The notes beneath the pieces are model-generated. The model ran no database searches and was not told the DNA's origin. It was given only the letters and a program-made list of their open reading frames with translations. DNA of 64,000 nt, taken from assembly GCA_016800925.1 (NCBI GenBank), contig JABCPU010000012.1, forward strand, positions 186,001-250,000. The letters run 5' to 3'. Position 1 is the stretch's first letter. Each line of letters starts with the position of its first letter. This document shows, one piece after another, positions 10,122 to 22,550 of the stretch. The stretch is from Suillus spraguei (lineage: Eukaryota; Basidiomycota; Agaricomycetes; Boletales; Suillaceae). A program made the translations under genes and the position numbers.

Positions 10122-12753
10122 TCAATGCGACCAGCCCATTAAAGATCCCATCCAAACCGATAGACCACGCCACGATGGTGGAGTAAAATCGATGCCTGAT
10201 GTAGGATGTGATTGTGAAGAATGCTTAGCCAGATCACGGTCATGCAGAGGGTTGACGTTTGCAACTTGGTTACTCTCCAATGACCCAGGATCTGATGTAT
10301 GGAACAGGGGTATAAGCGCCGGCGCTAGTTTGCGGGACGGGCCCTTGGTACGGACTTTCTTGCGAGGCGGAGGAATAGTGCTGCCAGTATCAGCGACAGG
10401 CACCGCAGGATTAGGAGAATTCGTTGCAGGCAGGAAGTTCTGGATTGGGTCATCTTCTCTTTGTCGCTTTAGTATCCCTCGACGGGGCGTGAGTATGATA
10501 GCCTGTTTGCGGGTATTTTGCACGAGCTCGTATTCTGCTTGCTGCAATATCCTGGGTCCTTCTGGTAGATCTTTGTGCTCGTTCATGTGGACCAACGCAG
10601 AAAGTGTACGATCTCCTGCTTGCATTGGAATATTTGACAGGTTTGGGGCATTTGCACAGGTCGCGATGTACGCATTCTTCAGGTCCTTAAGGATGAGATA
10701 GCGCTCACGTTGATGTGACTTCTCTATGTGGTGGACGTATGGTGAGTATCCGTCCCGATCCCGTTCCCGGAGTAGATTGCCTCGTGCGATCCCTCGACGT
10801 TTCTTGGCTAGTAAATGGTGACGAACTGCGTTTATAGGTGAAACCTCGCCCTTCTCAACCAGTTCAGCGTGGGGAAGCCCGGCCTCGCGACAAAGTGCAA
10901 TATTTTGTTGCCGAATAAGTGCGGCGGTTAGGGAGAGAGGTCTGACACGGATGGGAGGGGGAGGAACTTCAGCATCGTCTGGGAGGTCTGAATACCACAT
11001 ATGTACATGATCGCGAGGATTGACCCAGGGCATTACTGGCAATGAACGGATAGTGGAGGAAACGCTGGCAAAATATGAGGATTCTCTTTCATGACGAACA
11101 CGTTTTGAGGGTCGGGAGTCGCATGAAGCAAGAGAGGCGTGGGGGGAGGGAGAGGGGGAAGATTCTCTATAACGCTTGCGCCCCGCTAGTGGGGGTGACG
11201 AGTCGTGGACTGCAGTCGGAGATAGACCGATCGCACGCGCCGGCGTGATAGATGATGTTGATAGTCCCGCTTCAGACATTTCAGCTTTGTCCCCAATGGA
11301 AGGTAGTGATTGAGAAAGCGTCTGGTCGGGACAAGGTTCTGCCAGGGACTCGAGAAATGTCCGAATAGCAGTCTCCACCTCTTCTTTGCTCTGCCTAGGA
11401 ACAACGACGCGTACTGGGGGAGCATCTGAATTCTTGATCCAGGTATCCTGCAGGTCGTGAGGATGGACAGGCGGTACTATCTTTTCCTCCTCAGGCTCCT
11501 CCTCATAAGGCGGAATATATCCGGTGCGAGCCCCTTGCTTTCGACGCTTCCACAACTCAGCTCTTTGTTTATTTCGCTTAGTACGCTGTACGAAAGCTTC
11601 CGTCTTCTGGATTTCACTCGTCCGAGCACCGTGGAGGTCAAGCTTGAATGCAAGCAAGCGTTTCTCAAAACGAAACTCTTCGTCCTCCGCCTTCTCCAGG
11701 CCCACGGATTCGTCGGGATTGGTACTTCGGCTGAGTTGAAAATCGATGAATGTAACGGCGCCATCCCCGCCGATGAGAACGTGACGAAGTTCAATATCTC
11801 CATGGAGGATACCTCGCGAATGGAGCATTTCGAGCCCTTGCATAGCACGCTCCTTCAGAACGTCGGGCATGGTAGGGGAGGCCTCAATCCAAAAACTTTG
11901 ATGGGGCAATTCCATAGCAATGCTGATCGCGCCTGGTAGGATGTGGACACCAATGATGCGAGGGACAATGACGCCTTGGAGGGGCTTTAGGTATTGTTCT
12001 GAGCTGTAGAGAGTCATCTGAAAGATAGACTTCAGTAGATGAATGACTGGCATTATGCGCACGAACCTCGGAATTAAAACCGATCCAATCCGCTTGCTTA
12101 TCCAGATTCCACCTATGTCATATTGAGTTGATGATAATGATCCCTTGAAACATTTGCTCACCGTCGGCTGATAAAGGTGATCTTTCGTCCGGCAATAACA
12201 CCGGATTGTATATAGGCTGAGCACATCGAGCCCTCTAAACCATTGTAAGTAAGACAAACAAATACAACTCCGCGACAAACGTACGTCGTAGGGATAACAA
12301 TGTCTCTGTCTGTTGGATATCCTCGCCAGCTGCCCATGCGCATGGACCGTGTGGCACATATATTGGGATATTTTTAGCCGAGTTTTCACAAGATGAAGGC
12401 TCGCGCTGTAAAGTAGAGGACCCCGCTTGTGATGTTGAGTCCTCGTCCGTATCGCCCCAGTCTACCATTGCTGCACATCTTTCCACATCTTTTTGACGTG
12501 GCGTTGTACGCCGCCAAGGACTCAGGGTAGCTGGAGGACGGTAGGGCGCAGCAAGAATCTCAAAGAACTGTGAGGTGTGGTCTATGCATGATGGCACATC
12601 GTAGTCGTGTGGAAGGATGGATGGTGCGGCATATGTGGGGAGTCCATTTACTGACTTCTCATCAGCGTAGCTTGGACTCGGAGATGGTGTCCGAGAGACT
12701 AGCAGGCTTGGGCCCGCTTCCGACTGTGATGTTTGCTGTCGTGCTAAGGTCAT
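10122..12753 (-). CDS. kinase-like-fold protein with long disordered tail
   Basis: The start is ATG at 12751-12753. Exons are 12285-12753, 12162-12234, 12067-12112 and 10122-12017; introns are 49-50 bp and phases agree, giving 827 residues. The first 150 residues are low-complexity. A kinase-like domain follows: a glycine/serine-rich loop (RQGSMCSAYIQ), ITFISRRW at the expected beta-3 region, a short hinge with MELPHQSFW, then LHSRGILHGDIELRHVLIG and VTFIDFQLSR. HGDIE matches the catalytic-loop H-x-D, and IDF replaces DFG. The remaining 500 or so residues are charged, Pro/Ser/Arg-rich and probably disordered. This resembles the small lone kinase-like proteins common in basidiomycetes. Activity is uncertain because the metal-binding motif is altered. 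The partner and pathway are unknown. Confidence 0.65.
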
Positions 12754-13197
12754 GACGAAAAAAGTACGGCGAGGGTGGGTGCAAGCAGGGAAGCAGAATG
12801 ATGATGCTGGATGGACTGATATGTGGTTGGCATTGTCCAATTATGTTTTGTCCTTATAATACGCGGTTGAAGTACAAGCGGGCACAGCGTAACTTAAGCG
12901 TGTGGACACGTTGTTTGTGGTTTGACATCCTTCAACAGCTTCCTTTTCCGGACAAGGCGATGTTCAACGTAGTGATTGCCTTGTTCTTCATGGGAAGCAG
13001 ACGGACGAAATAGAGATTATGAACAAAACTACAGTGATTATAAATACAAAATGGAGAAGATACGCCTGTACAATTATTATCCATGAGGTACAAATTTGTA
13101 GAGCAAAATTGCATGCCATCCAGTACACTTGTGAGCGAACAAGTACACATACGCCACAATGCTAGGTTTTGTGACAAAATACACATCAATGAAGAAT
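12754..13197. other. intergenic
   Basis: 444 bp between two minus-strand genes: promoter of the kinase-like gene on one side, 3' end of the next gene on the other as read on the minus strand. Nothing specific recognised. Confidence 0.5.
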
Positions 13198-14765
13198 CTA
13201 TAATGATGTGAACGCCCATCCGCCAGGCATACTTAGTTCACGGGATTTTTTGGACATCAAAACACGTTCAACGTTCGGGTCGTCCAAGGTCTTCAATTCC
13301 TTCGTGGACATGACCAGCGCCTGCGATGGCAGCCGCGGAAGAGAGTAAAAATGTGGCCATGAGTTGAGGTCTAGAATGGATACAGGTGATGACGTTTTCT
13401 TCGGCACAGGTGCTTTGATAGGTTCGTTCACTGTGGCGTCGAAAGGCACTGCTGGACGGAAATCCCGTGGTCCCTGGCAAAGCGCGTCGGGTGGCCCGTT
13501 TGGAGTGTGGGCAGTACAATCTAGAACGCCACAGACCATTTCCCCATCTCCGACACGTAAGTCCAACCAACTGCCCATCATCTCGTACTCTTCCACTGAC
13601 ATCCCAGGAGACTCCCATGAAGTGTCAGAGGTGGTATGCCGTTCAGCTAGCCATGCAGCTAGGGTGACAGAATCCGACGATACAAAACTGCCCAACGAAG
13701 CTCGTGAGGCAGAGGTATCCTCGGTCGGAAAGCCTGGGGAAACTGGTGATGAGTCCTTTGCAAACGCTATGTAGTCGCCCGCAGATGGGGTCGGGTCGTC
13801 GCTCTGATTCATCGTCTTTACATCTGAACGCCCACGGGAGAGTTTCGGGACCTTGCCAATGCGTGAGACAACGCTCTTGACACTCTTTAGGCCATTCCTA
13901 ACCGATTTCTTGAAGCTCTTCCACGAACTGGGCCGCTTTTTTACATTCGTCTCTGTTTCTGTAGTAGAATGCGAAGCCCACGGCTCTGGTGCAACAGCTC
14001 CACTACGTGAGTAAGGAGGTGAGATGGGTGATTCCGGCACCAATGGGGGAAGAATGCGATGCCGTACGGCAGATGGCCATGGGACATAAGGACTATTCGG
14101 ATGGTGGAAGGCGGGAACCCAATGCGGTCCTTCATGAACTTTCGTGTTCTTGGTTTTACGAACAACCACTCGGCGAGTGGATGAGACGTGGCTGGATGAA
14201 TGACGGAACAAGATAGTGGCTGGGAGGGAGTGGGAAGATCCGTTACGACACTGATTTGCAGGTAAAGAAGACGTTAACGAATGTGTGGTTGAAAAATTGA
14301 GAAAGGAAGGTAGCTGCAGTGTGGATGCAGATGGCAGAGAAGGAAGGGGGCGAAATGACTCAATATTGCACCGTGAGCGGTTGATGCGAGTAACGGGTTG
14401 ATCAGGAGGAACAAGGTTCTGTTGCTCCTCGCGTGGCTTCTCAAGTGTAGCAGGCTTTTCCAATGATTTACAGTGTGTCTTCGAAAGAGCGTGGGGCAGC
14501 TGGATTGACTATTCAGTGAAATTTTAAAGGCCAGCCGGCGAACAGGTGTTTTATTACATACAGCATGATTCACCGCCGGCAGTATCTTGTCCCCAAGGGG
14601 TGGACGAAATGCCCGCTCAGCCTTGCGTTTTTTGACCTTCCTAACCTTAAGGTACGGCTCACCGTCGAGGGTACATGTTGATACTGCAGAAGCAATTTTA
14701 GAAGGAGCGCTGATCTTCAAGATCATTTCGTCGAGTCCAGCAAGACTTCCAGAATAGTGAAACAT
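13198..14765 (-). CDS. unknown basic, low-complexity protein
   Basis: The start is ATG at 14763-14765. Exons are 14562-14765 and 13198-14508, separated by intron 14509-14561 (53 bp, GT-AG), giving 504 residues in frame. I do not recognise a family. The N-terminus has a basic cluster (VRKVKKRKAERAF). The middle is Ser/Pro-rich with another basic patch (KSFKKSVRNGLKSVKSVV), and a short acidic-hydrophobic segment (SVEEYEMMGSWLDLRVGDG) follows. No transmembrane helix, signal peptide or enzyme motif is visible. The protein is probably intrinsically disordered with nuclear-localisation-like clusters. It sits on the same strand as its neighbours, with no evidence of co-transcription. Confidence 0.55.
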
Positions 14766-15192
14766 GGGTGAATAATGAATGACGAGTGGTAACGAGTGTT
14801 AGGATGGGAAGATTAGGCAGAAGAGAAACAAATGAATGAGGGCGCTAACACTGTAGTAGTAGTTGATATCACAGCATGCTAGGGCGTTATACTTAACAAA
14901 GAATACAAGGTAGAGCTAACCAAATAACGCGTACACAAATGAACATAGGAGACAAAAGGATTAAAAAAATTCAATCAATACTATCTATGGAAATTACGTA
15001 ACAATCGCCTTCCTTATCGCTCAAGATAACCGTGGCATTGTGAATTGACAATGTGCTCTGCAAAATTTGGTTCCCACTCATTATGAGGACTTGAGCGTGA
15101 GTGTGTGACATACAAAAGGACAGAACGGTTGGCTCCGCAGAAACAAACCACCTGACTTCCACTGTGGGTGAACTCCTCCCTACCGGAAAACA
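14766..15192. other. intergenic
   Basis: 427 bp holding the promoter of the preceding minus-strand gene and the 3' flank of the leucine-rich-repeat gene. Nothing specific recognised. Confidence 0.5.
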
Positions 15193-17049
15193 TTAGGTTT
15201 CCTCTGAGTTGTGCTTCCACGCCTATATGCGTTTGATATTAATATAGCCAATCAAGCAGGTCTTATCCCGGCTACACGCACCTCGAAAAAGCGACGTCTA
15301 TCAGTCACGCTTACGCTCCTACAGCTTGTGAGGTTCAATGTTTGTAATTTGGGGCAGGTATCGATAACAGAAAAGAGACCAGTACCTGCAACACTTCAAC
15401 CACAAGTCAAAACCCAAGATAACATGTCCACTTACTGCTCATTTTTGTACCCGCTAGTTCCAGCACCACAAGATTTGAGCAACATGCCAAATAAGGCGCA
15501 GCATCGTCGTCCACACCGGTGTTGTTGAGAATGAGTTGTTCAAGCCTGGGTGTTTGATTTTCGGCTTCTTGTGGCAAGAGCCCAGAAAGATGAAGGGACT
15601 GTAGGTAATGCACACCTGACAAGTTGAGGTACTAATACAGAACTCAGGCATGGCATAGTTCAAAAAGCAATGAAACTAACCTTGCATTTCCTTCCGACGT
15701 ATTGAATGAAGTACTTCAGGGCTCCACTACGACGAGAAGTAGCCCCTAATTTTGTATTTCCGACCAAACTGATCTTTTCGAGTTGCCCAAAATCTTTCAA
15801 CACGTCTGCCAATGACTCCAACGTCTGGTCTGTCATCGTCATCGCAGAGGTATTTCCAATAGCTACTGAAGACCCTTGTCCACCTCCAATGGCCCCGAGA
15901 GCCAGAGATTTGATGTGGGGAAGGCTAGGGATGAGCGCCACAAGATCGACGCTGGAAATCGCAGTAGATGTCAAGGACAGTTTTTCAATTCTCGCCCCTG
16001 TTAACACAACCGGGGGTGGTCGGTGGACCTGCGTGAAGGAGAGGTCCATCCGAGTGAGGTTCGGACAACGGGCCAAAAAAGAATTAATTGAGCTTTCTGA
16101 AAGGCCCAATTGACGTAGTTTCAATGTTTGTATATTTCTCAATATGAAACTCTCGTCTTGAAATACAGCAGAAGATAATTTGGCAAAGGTTGCATCGGTC
16201 TGGGCTGCAATAAATCGACAGTTTAAAAAACTTGAAGCTACTCACCCAGTTGGGTATCCCGGCAAGCTTCAGCACCTTCAAGTCAGAACAAGTTTTCAGG
16301 AGTGGGACAAGTGCCACGGGCGGGACAGCAGTGTAATTAAAGTTCGCGGTCGAAAGCAAAGGGCAAGACCGTGCGGCAGCCTCTACAGTGGCGGACCCCA
16401 CTTTGGCGCAACCGCTGCAGAAAATTAGGGCCTCCCAGCCGTAGTCGTGAATTACACTCACCGAAGAACCAAGACTCTGAGGGACGGCATAGAAGACAGG
16501 ACAGTTGCAAATACAGAATCAGCAAATTTAACAAATCCTATAAGGTGTAGCTCATGCAGCGAATTGCCAGCTCCTGCAACAGCCGAAATTGTGATTTTGT
16601 TTACTGCTAGAACGTCACTGGTCAGTACAATAGACGGGCCTCGCAAAAAATACTAACAGAAGATGAGCAACATATCAGGAAGCAACGAATATGCATACAG
16701 AAGTTATCATTGCATTGGTAAGTATTTGTGGACAGGTGGATCTCAACATAGCGAACAGTTTAGGCACCAGATTGTCAGGCATGAGTTTCAGCCACTTGAG
16801 CGTGATTTCCCAATCGTTGCGAGATTCGTGTAGCGCCCGCAGGTTTGCGACAAAGGAACGCGCGCATAACACGGAAAGGTTAGGTATCGGGCCAGTGGAT
16901 AGCACGGAACGAGTGGAAAAGGCAGATGCTGTGGAGAGGCTCGATGCGAAATTGACCCGATCATCCTCGGTTTCCGCACCAAAGGTAGGGACCCCTCCCC
17001 TCCGTCGTTTTGTAAGTCGCTGGGAAGGTTCTGCCTTCCGCTTCAACAT
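15193..17049 (-). CDS. leucine-rich-repeat (RNI-like/AMN1-like) protein
   Basis: The start is ATG at 17047-17049 and the stop at 15193-15195. Exons are 16699-17049, 16462-16652, 16246-16414, 15681-16199, 15436-15631, 15285-15385 (donor end about 15282) and 15193-15222. All phases agree and give 519 residues. A basic N-terminus (RKAEPSQRLTKRRRGG) is followed by repeated leucine-rich motifs of the RNI/AMN1 type: SLHELHLIGF, LRVLVLRGC, LKVLKLAGIPNW, IQTLKLRQLGLS, LTRMDLSFTQ, LEKISLVGN, YLQSLHLSGL, LVVLELAGT and LQTLNLTSC. Such folds act as protein-binding scaffolds, often in F-box or cell-cycle regulators. No F-box is seen, so the partner is unknown. Splicing of the last two exons is the least certain part. 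Confidence 0.7.
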
Positions 17050-17208
17050 GAGGGTTGTGCAATGTGTCGACAGCTTAAGTCTGAACCGCGTTACTTAGTC
17101 ATTATCCCATAAGTGGCTATACTGGTATGTACCTAAGTAGTCCTGTCTGTGGAAGTAGACACGAAGTGTCCAAACACCGCGATCTAATAAGCCTATCGAC
17201 AGTGTCGA

Positions 17209-18772
17209 TCACATTAGACCCCAAAGCCAAAAACCAGAAACGACAGCTCCAATTAATCCTACACTGACTCTCCATAGCACCCTCTCCATCGATTCTACGT
17301 ACGGTGTCACTGGATACCCCAGCCCAGAGAAGACCATGCAAGGCACTCGCACAACAAGTTGGAGCAAGTTAAATGGAACTGGAAAGTAATAAGGTTCATA
17401 CTGGACAAGAGCTTCCACAAATGACCTGCGTGCGTGCAACCCGATTTCTCGCGAGTAGCGATCCCATCTACTTGTTGAGGCGGTTGATAATGTCAAGGCT
17501 GGGAACATCGCCAAAGTTACGCCAAATCCACCCAGTAGTAACATAATGACAGTGATGAAAAGGACGAAGAATGACAATCGGCTGTCCATTGGAGTTGCTT
17601 CCAGAAAATTTGCTAGCACTGTCAGGGGTGTGTCGACGAGCGAGGCAGAAACGAGAAATGTTGCGAGTAATAAGACAGGAAAGAAAAAGAGGGTGACTGG
17701 TATGACGATGTGCATTGCCCCGTGTGAAAGCAACGTAGAGAGGGGTATGGTGCTCTCGGGCTTCACTGCAGCGGGCAAGCTGGGAGAGGTAGGGAGGTGA
17801 AGGAGAACCAGCTGGAGTAGGAGGGCAATGTGAAGCACAGAGAATGAAACATTTCCAGGTAAAGGGACAGATGGAAGAGTCATTACAAATGCGGGGAATA
17901 CAAGCATTGCTGGCAAAGTATGCATTGACCACCGTCGAGCGAGGGATGCAGCAGACATGACAGTGAGAATCCTCTCCCGAGTGCCTTGTTCATTTTGTCC
18001 CAGGGTTATGTGGAAGTGTGGAGGATATAGTAAATAGTGAATAAGTGAACCCATAAAGACCAGTTGGCCCAAAACATCAATGAAATGCAGCACTCTGTGA
18101 ATAATGTGAGGACCACACATCGAGATTCGTATCTGCGGCCACGCACCGGGGTGTCGAAAGAGCATCAAAGTATCCTATTAAGCTTAGGCCGTGGTCCCGC
18201 GCAGATCGTACTTTCATCCCATACTTCCAACATTTAATCACTACGGCTTCTACAACGGGGTGTGTAAGAAGCTCCGGAGAAGCATGGTCCTCCGTCAACA
18301 TATCGATTACTGTTTAACCATGAATTGCAATTTGATTATTCAGAATACTGCGCTCACCTCTCGTAGTTGTGTGCCCCGTATCTTCTAGCGGGAAGGCTGT
18401 CCAAAATATAGTTTGGATAGCAGAAGAACTACTTTGATTCAGGAGGAATTGGTTCAACATTTCGCTGGCACGTCGTCCGGCGTCCTCAGCAACAGCAGAG
18501 GCGGCTCTGGTATGTTGCCAGCTTTCCAAGATATCTGAAGATTCGTCCAAGGCTTTATATTGTGATTCATTATAATGTAATTGGACGAGCAACGAAAATG
18601 CAATGCGCTCTGCATCAGATGGAAACCTATGTTGCGAATCCAGTGTATAATCGGCATTCGAGCCTCCCAATCGGTACCGACGCACCACGGGAAGTACAGC
18701 AGGACGCTTCGTGTAGCCAGGCGATGCTGATAGCAGAGGAGTAGCTTCGTCGACCTGCAGTGTTTCATTCAT
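17209..18772 (-). CDS. polytopic membrane protein, possibly YVC1/TRP-like
   Basis: The start is ATG at 18770-18772. Exons are 18358-18772, 18212-18309 and 17209-18174, giving 492 residues. The second intron (18175-18211) is only 37 bp but has a CTAAG-like branch site and restores the frame. The N-terminal 170 residues are soluble and helical, with LLTHPVVEAVVIKCWKYG leading to LMLFRHPGAWPQIRIS. The rest has about five or six hydrophobic segments, for example around VLHFIDVLGQLVFMGSLIHY, MHIVIPVTLFFFPVLLL, SFFVLFITVIMLLLGGFG and VSVGLIGAVVSGFWLWG. A linker-helix domain followed by a C-terminal membrane block recalls fungal TRP-type YVC1 vacuolar channels. I see no pore motif that proves it, so the channel call is tentative. 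It diverges from TVP23 with 102 bp between start codons. Confidence 0.6.
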
Positions 18773-18874
18773 GATTTAGTCCGGTAACTGAACAAGCTGT
18801 TGCGAACAAACACAACCATACCCTAGAACCGGGCACTTAATCATGTCACGTCAGACCACACAGCTTCACCAACA

Positions 18875-20070
<1,196 letters not shown>

Positions 20071-20353
20071 ATGGATGATCGAAGGTTCATCTATCATACT
20101 TCCAAAGGCCAGTTGTGATATAGCTAATGTTACACAAGTGCGAATGTTGCAATAATAAATGCTGACAGTCCAAATGAACACAATGGACACGAAGATGAAA
20201 GCAATGTACACGAAGATGAAAACAACTTGAAGGACAAACACGAAAAGCGAATAATGGCCTATGTAACAGATCAAGATGGATGATACAACACGCGTCATCT
20301 ACGCCTTTCTGCCAACTCATTGACACCGATGTAAGTTCATAGACCAGTGTCGT

Positions 20354-22550
20354 TTATTCTAATCCAACCCAACCTCGTGCATCGACACGAGAATATGCCG
20401 TTGTCGGTGCCACCGAAGTTCCGACGCCAATGAAAGACCTCATACGACCATGAGAACGAGAAGTGGATACTCGAGGGGTGTGTTGTGATGGGAATGGGTA
20501 GGCAGTATTCTGTACATTGGATGTTACAGTCATAGTAGATGGGGTGCGCAATGCGGTGGTGAGATGCTTGGGTGAAGGTGGGAAGACAAACAGAGTTTGA
20601 GAGGGTGTCGCAGCAATATGTTGTCGTGGGGTAGTTTTGGGGGGAAATACAAATTGACTCGCGTTACCGCGGAGTTTGAGCGGAGGTGGCGCTGGTTTAC
20701 GGGCCGGTGTCCGGCGACGGGTACGAGGTGTCTCTTGACTGTCTTGTACAGGTGTGATGGGGGAAGGGGGTACCGGGGGTAGGATGCCTAACGGTGGCGG
20801 TCGCCGCTTGCCCTTACCCGCAGGGAAGTTGAAAGTTGATTGCACTGCCGTACCAGGAGGTTGATGAATATTGAATGTAAGTTTTGTTGCAGGTGTCGAA
20901 GGCACGGGATCGAGCGATTTGCTCCGCAAGGGTGGGCGATGGAGTGAAGCTTTACAAGACGAAGGTTGAGTACTAGGTTCGCTTGTGCCAGGCGATTCGC
21001 TGGACAATGACAAACACGGACTTCTTCGGGGTTCGGTGGCTTCATCGAAGCCTCCACCAATTCCTAAGAGCTCTTGCTCCTCATCCGCTTCAACTAAATC
21101 CTCGCTTAGGACGCTGCCGGTGGTATGAATGCTGGCAACTGAACCAGTTCGCTTGCGTCCATATCGGCTACGCCACGCCGGACCCATGCCCACCCCCGAT
21201 GAGGAAGCAACAGAGGATACCGAAGATTTCCTTGCGATTATGCGTTCTTCCATAGCCCGGTCGAGGTCTTTAGCCTCCTGTTGGATAACATCATCTCTGT
21301 CATCCGTTTCATCATTACCGTACGCGTTACGGCGGCGACCCCACTCCTTCTCTTCGTCACTGATGAAAGAAGACTTGTCTGATTCGGCGGGCGAGGGACC
21401 GCCGCCATTGAGGGCCTTTTCATATTCCAATAATTGGTAAATGAGACTAAAATTAAAACCGCATTGAAATCGAAGACGAAGTGGCGAGAATGGAGGGTTG
21501 CTTACGACATATTTGGACCAACATGCTTACTTTTCTCTTTTACAAATGAGTATGCTGCTTGCATGCCTTTCAGCTGCCACACCTCAGGGGGTACGTTAGG
21601 TAAACACATGGCAGCGGCGCGCATGACAAGGGCGATGACCAGCGTAGCTGAGCGGGAGATGCCGCATTGGCAACTGCACATAACATGAGGACTATAGATC
21701 CAACACAGTTACGAAACTACGTACTGGATAAGTACACCTTCATGACGATTGAGTGCAGCATCTACGAAAGTCATGGCTGTAGGAAATCCTTCATGGACGA
21801 GATCTGCCTGCCCGTGGGACCAAGGCAACTTCAAGTAATGCATGCCCGGACGCCCAGAGGGAATATGGGGAGGGTAATATGTTGATGTCGTAGATTGAAT
21901 TGCTTTGGATGTCTTGGAACTAAGATTGGGAGTAGATGCGAAGGGTCGCAGGGGTTGCGCAGCAGAAGAATCAAAAGGTGACGTGACTTCTTTTGCAACG
22001 TTGAGGATCGCTTTGATCCGGCGCTCCAGGAGACCTTGCCAATCTCGCGCATTGTCCTCAGAACCAAGCCAGATCCCGGGAAGATTTGAATGGGACCATT
22101 CACATACGGTGCGGTGGGAGAACCGTCTTCATCTGTTCGATGGAGGACAGTAGTAATACCAGGATTCGGCAAGGAGAGCACAGAAGGTCGTCTCGGACGA
22201 ATAGTCTGGTAGAGGTCTTGCTGTGTGTCAACAGTACTCAGGGAATCTGAGAGCGGTGAGACGAGAGAATTTGAGGAAGATTGAGCCGATGGAAGATTAA
22301 TTGAAAGATTTTTCATGTTTCTGAGTGACCTTGGTTTTTTATGTGCAAGAAGCTGAGGGCTTGATGCGGAATCGGAAGCGGAAGAAGAGGGAACAGATGG
22401 AGAGCTGGCCTCGTCCGTTGCGAGGACTATAAGGGGACTGTGTTCAGCAGGAGTGTCAATGCGGAGGGCTGTGGGGGTACATCTTTTGCGTGTGGCCATA
22501 GATGACGCCTGGACCGACTGCGGTAAATATTGATTTTTGGTAGATTGCAT
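20354..22550 (-). CDS. dual-specificity (MAPK) phosphatase, MSG5-like, with a one-base frameshift
   Basis: The first ATG is at 22548-22550. Exon pieces are 21725-22550, 21506-21673 and 20354-21446, with introns of 51 and 59 bp. The catalytic signature is split by the first intron and reads HCQCGISRS (Cys-x5-Arg). LVIALVMRAAA, PPEVWQLKGMQAAYSFV and GPNMSLIYQLLEYE follow, all standard for fungal MSG5/Sdp1-type phosphatases that dephosphorylate MAP kinases. Frame breaks at 22075-22083: GPIQIFP is read in one frame and GIWLGSEDNARDW in the next, so one base is missing within a CCCGGG run. The total of 2087 coding bases is one short of a whole number of codons. Both halves are otherwise free of stops. 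Either an assembly error or a fresh null allele; I favour error. With one base added the protein would be about 695 residues, with a long Ser/Pro-rich tail. Confidence 0.8.
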
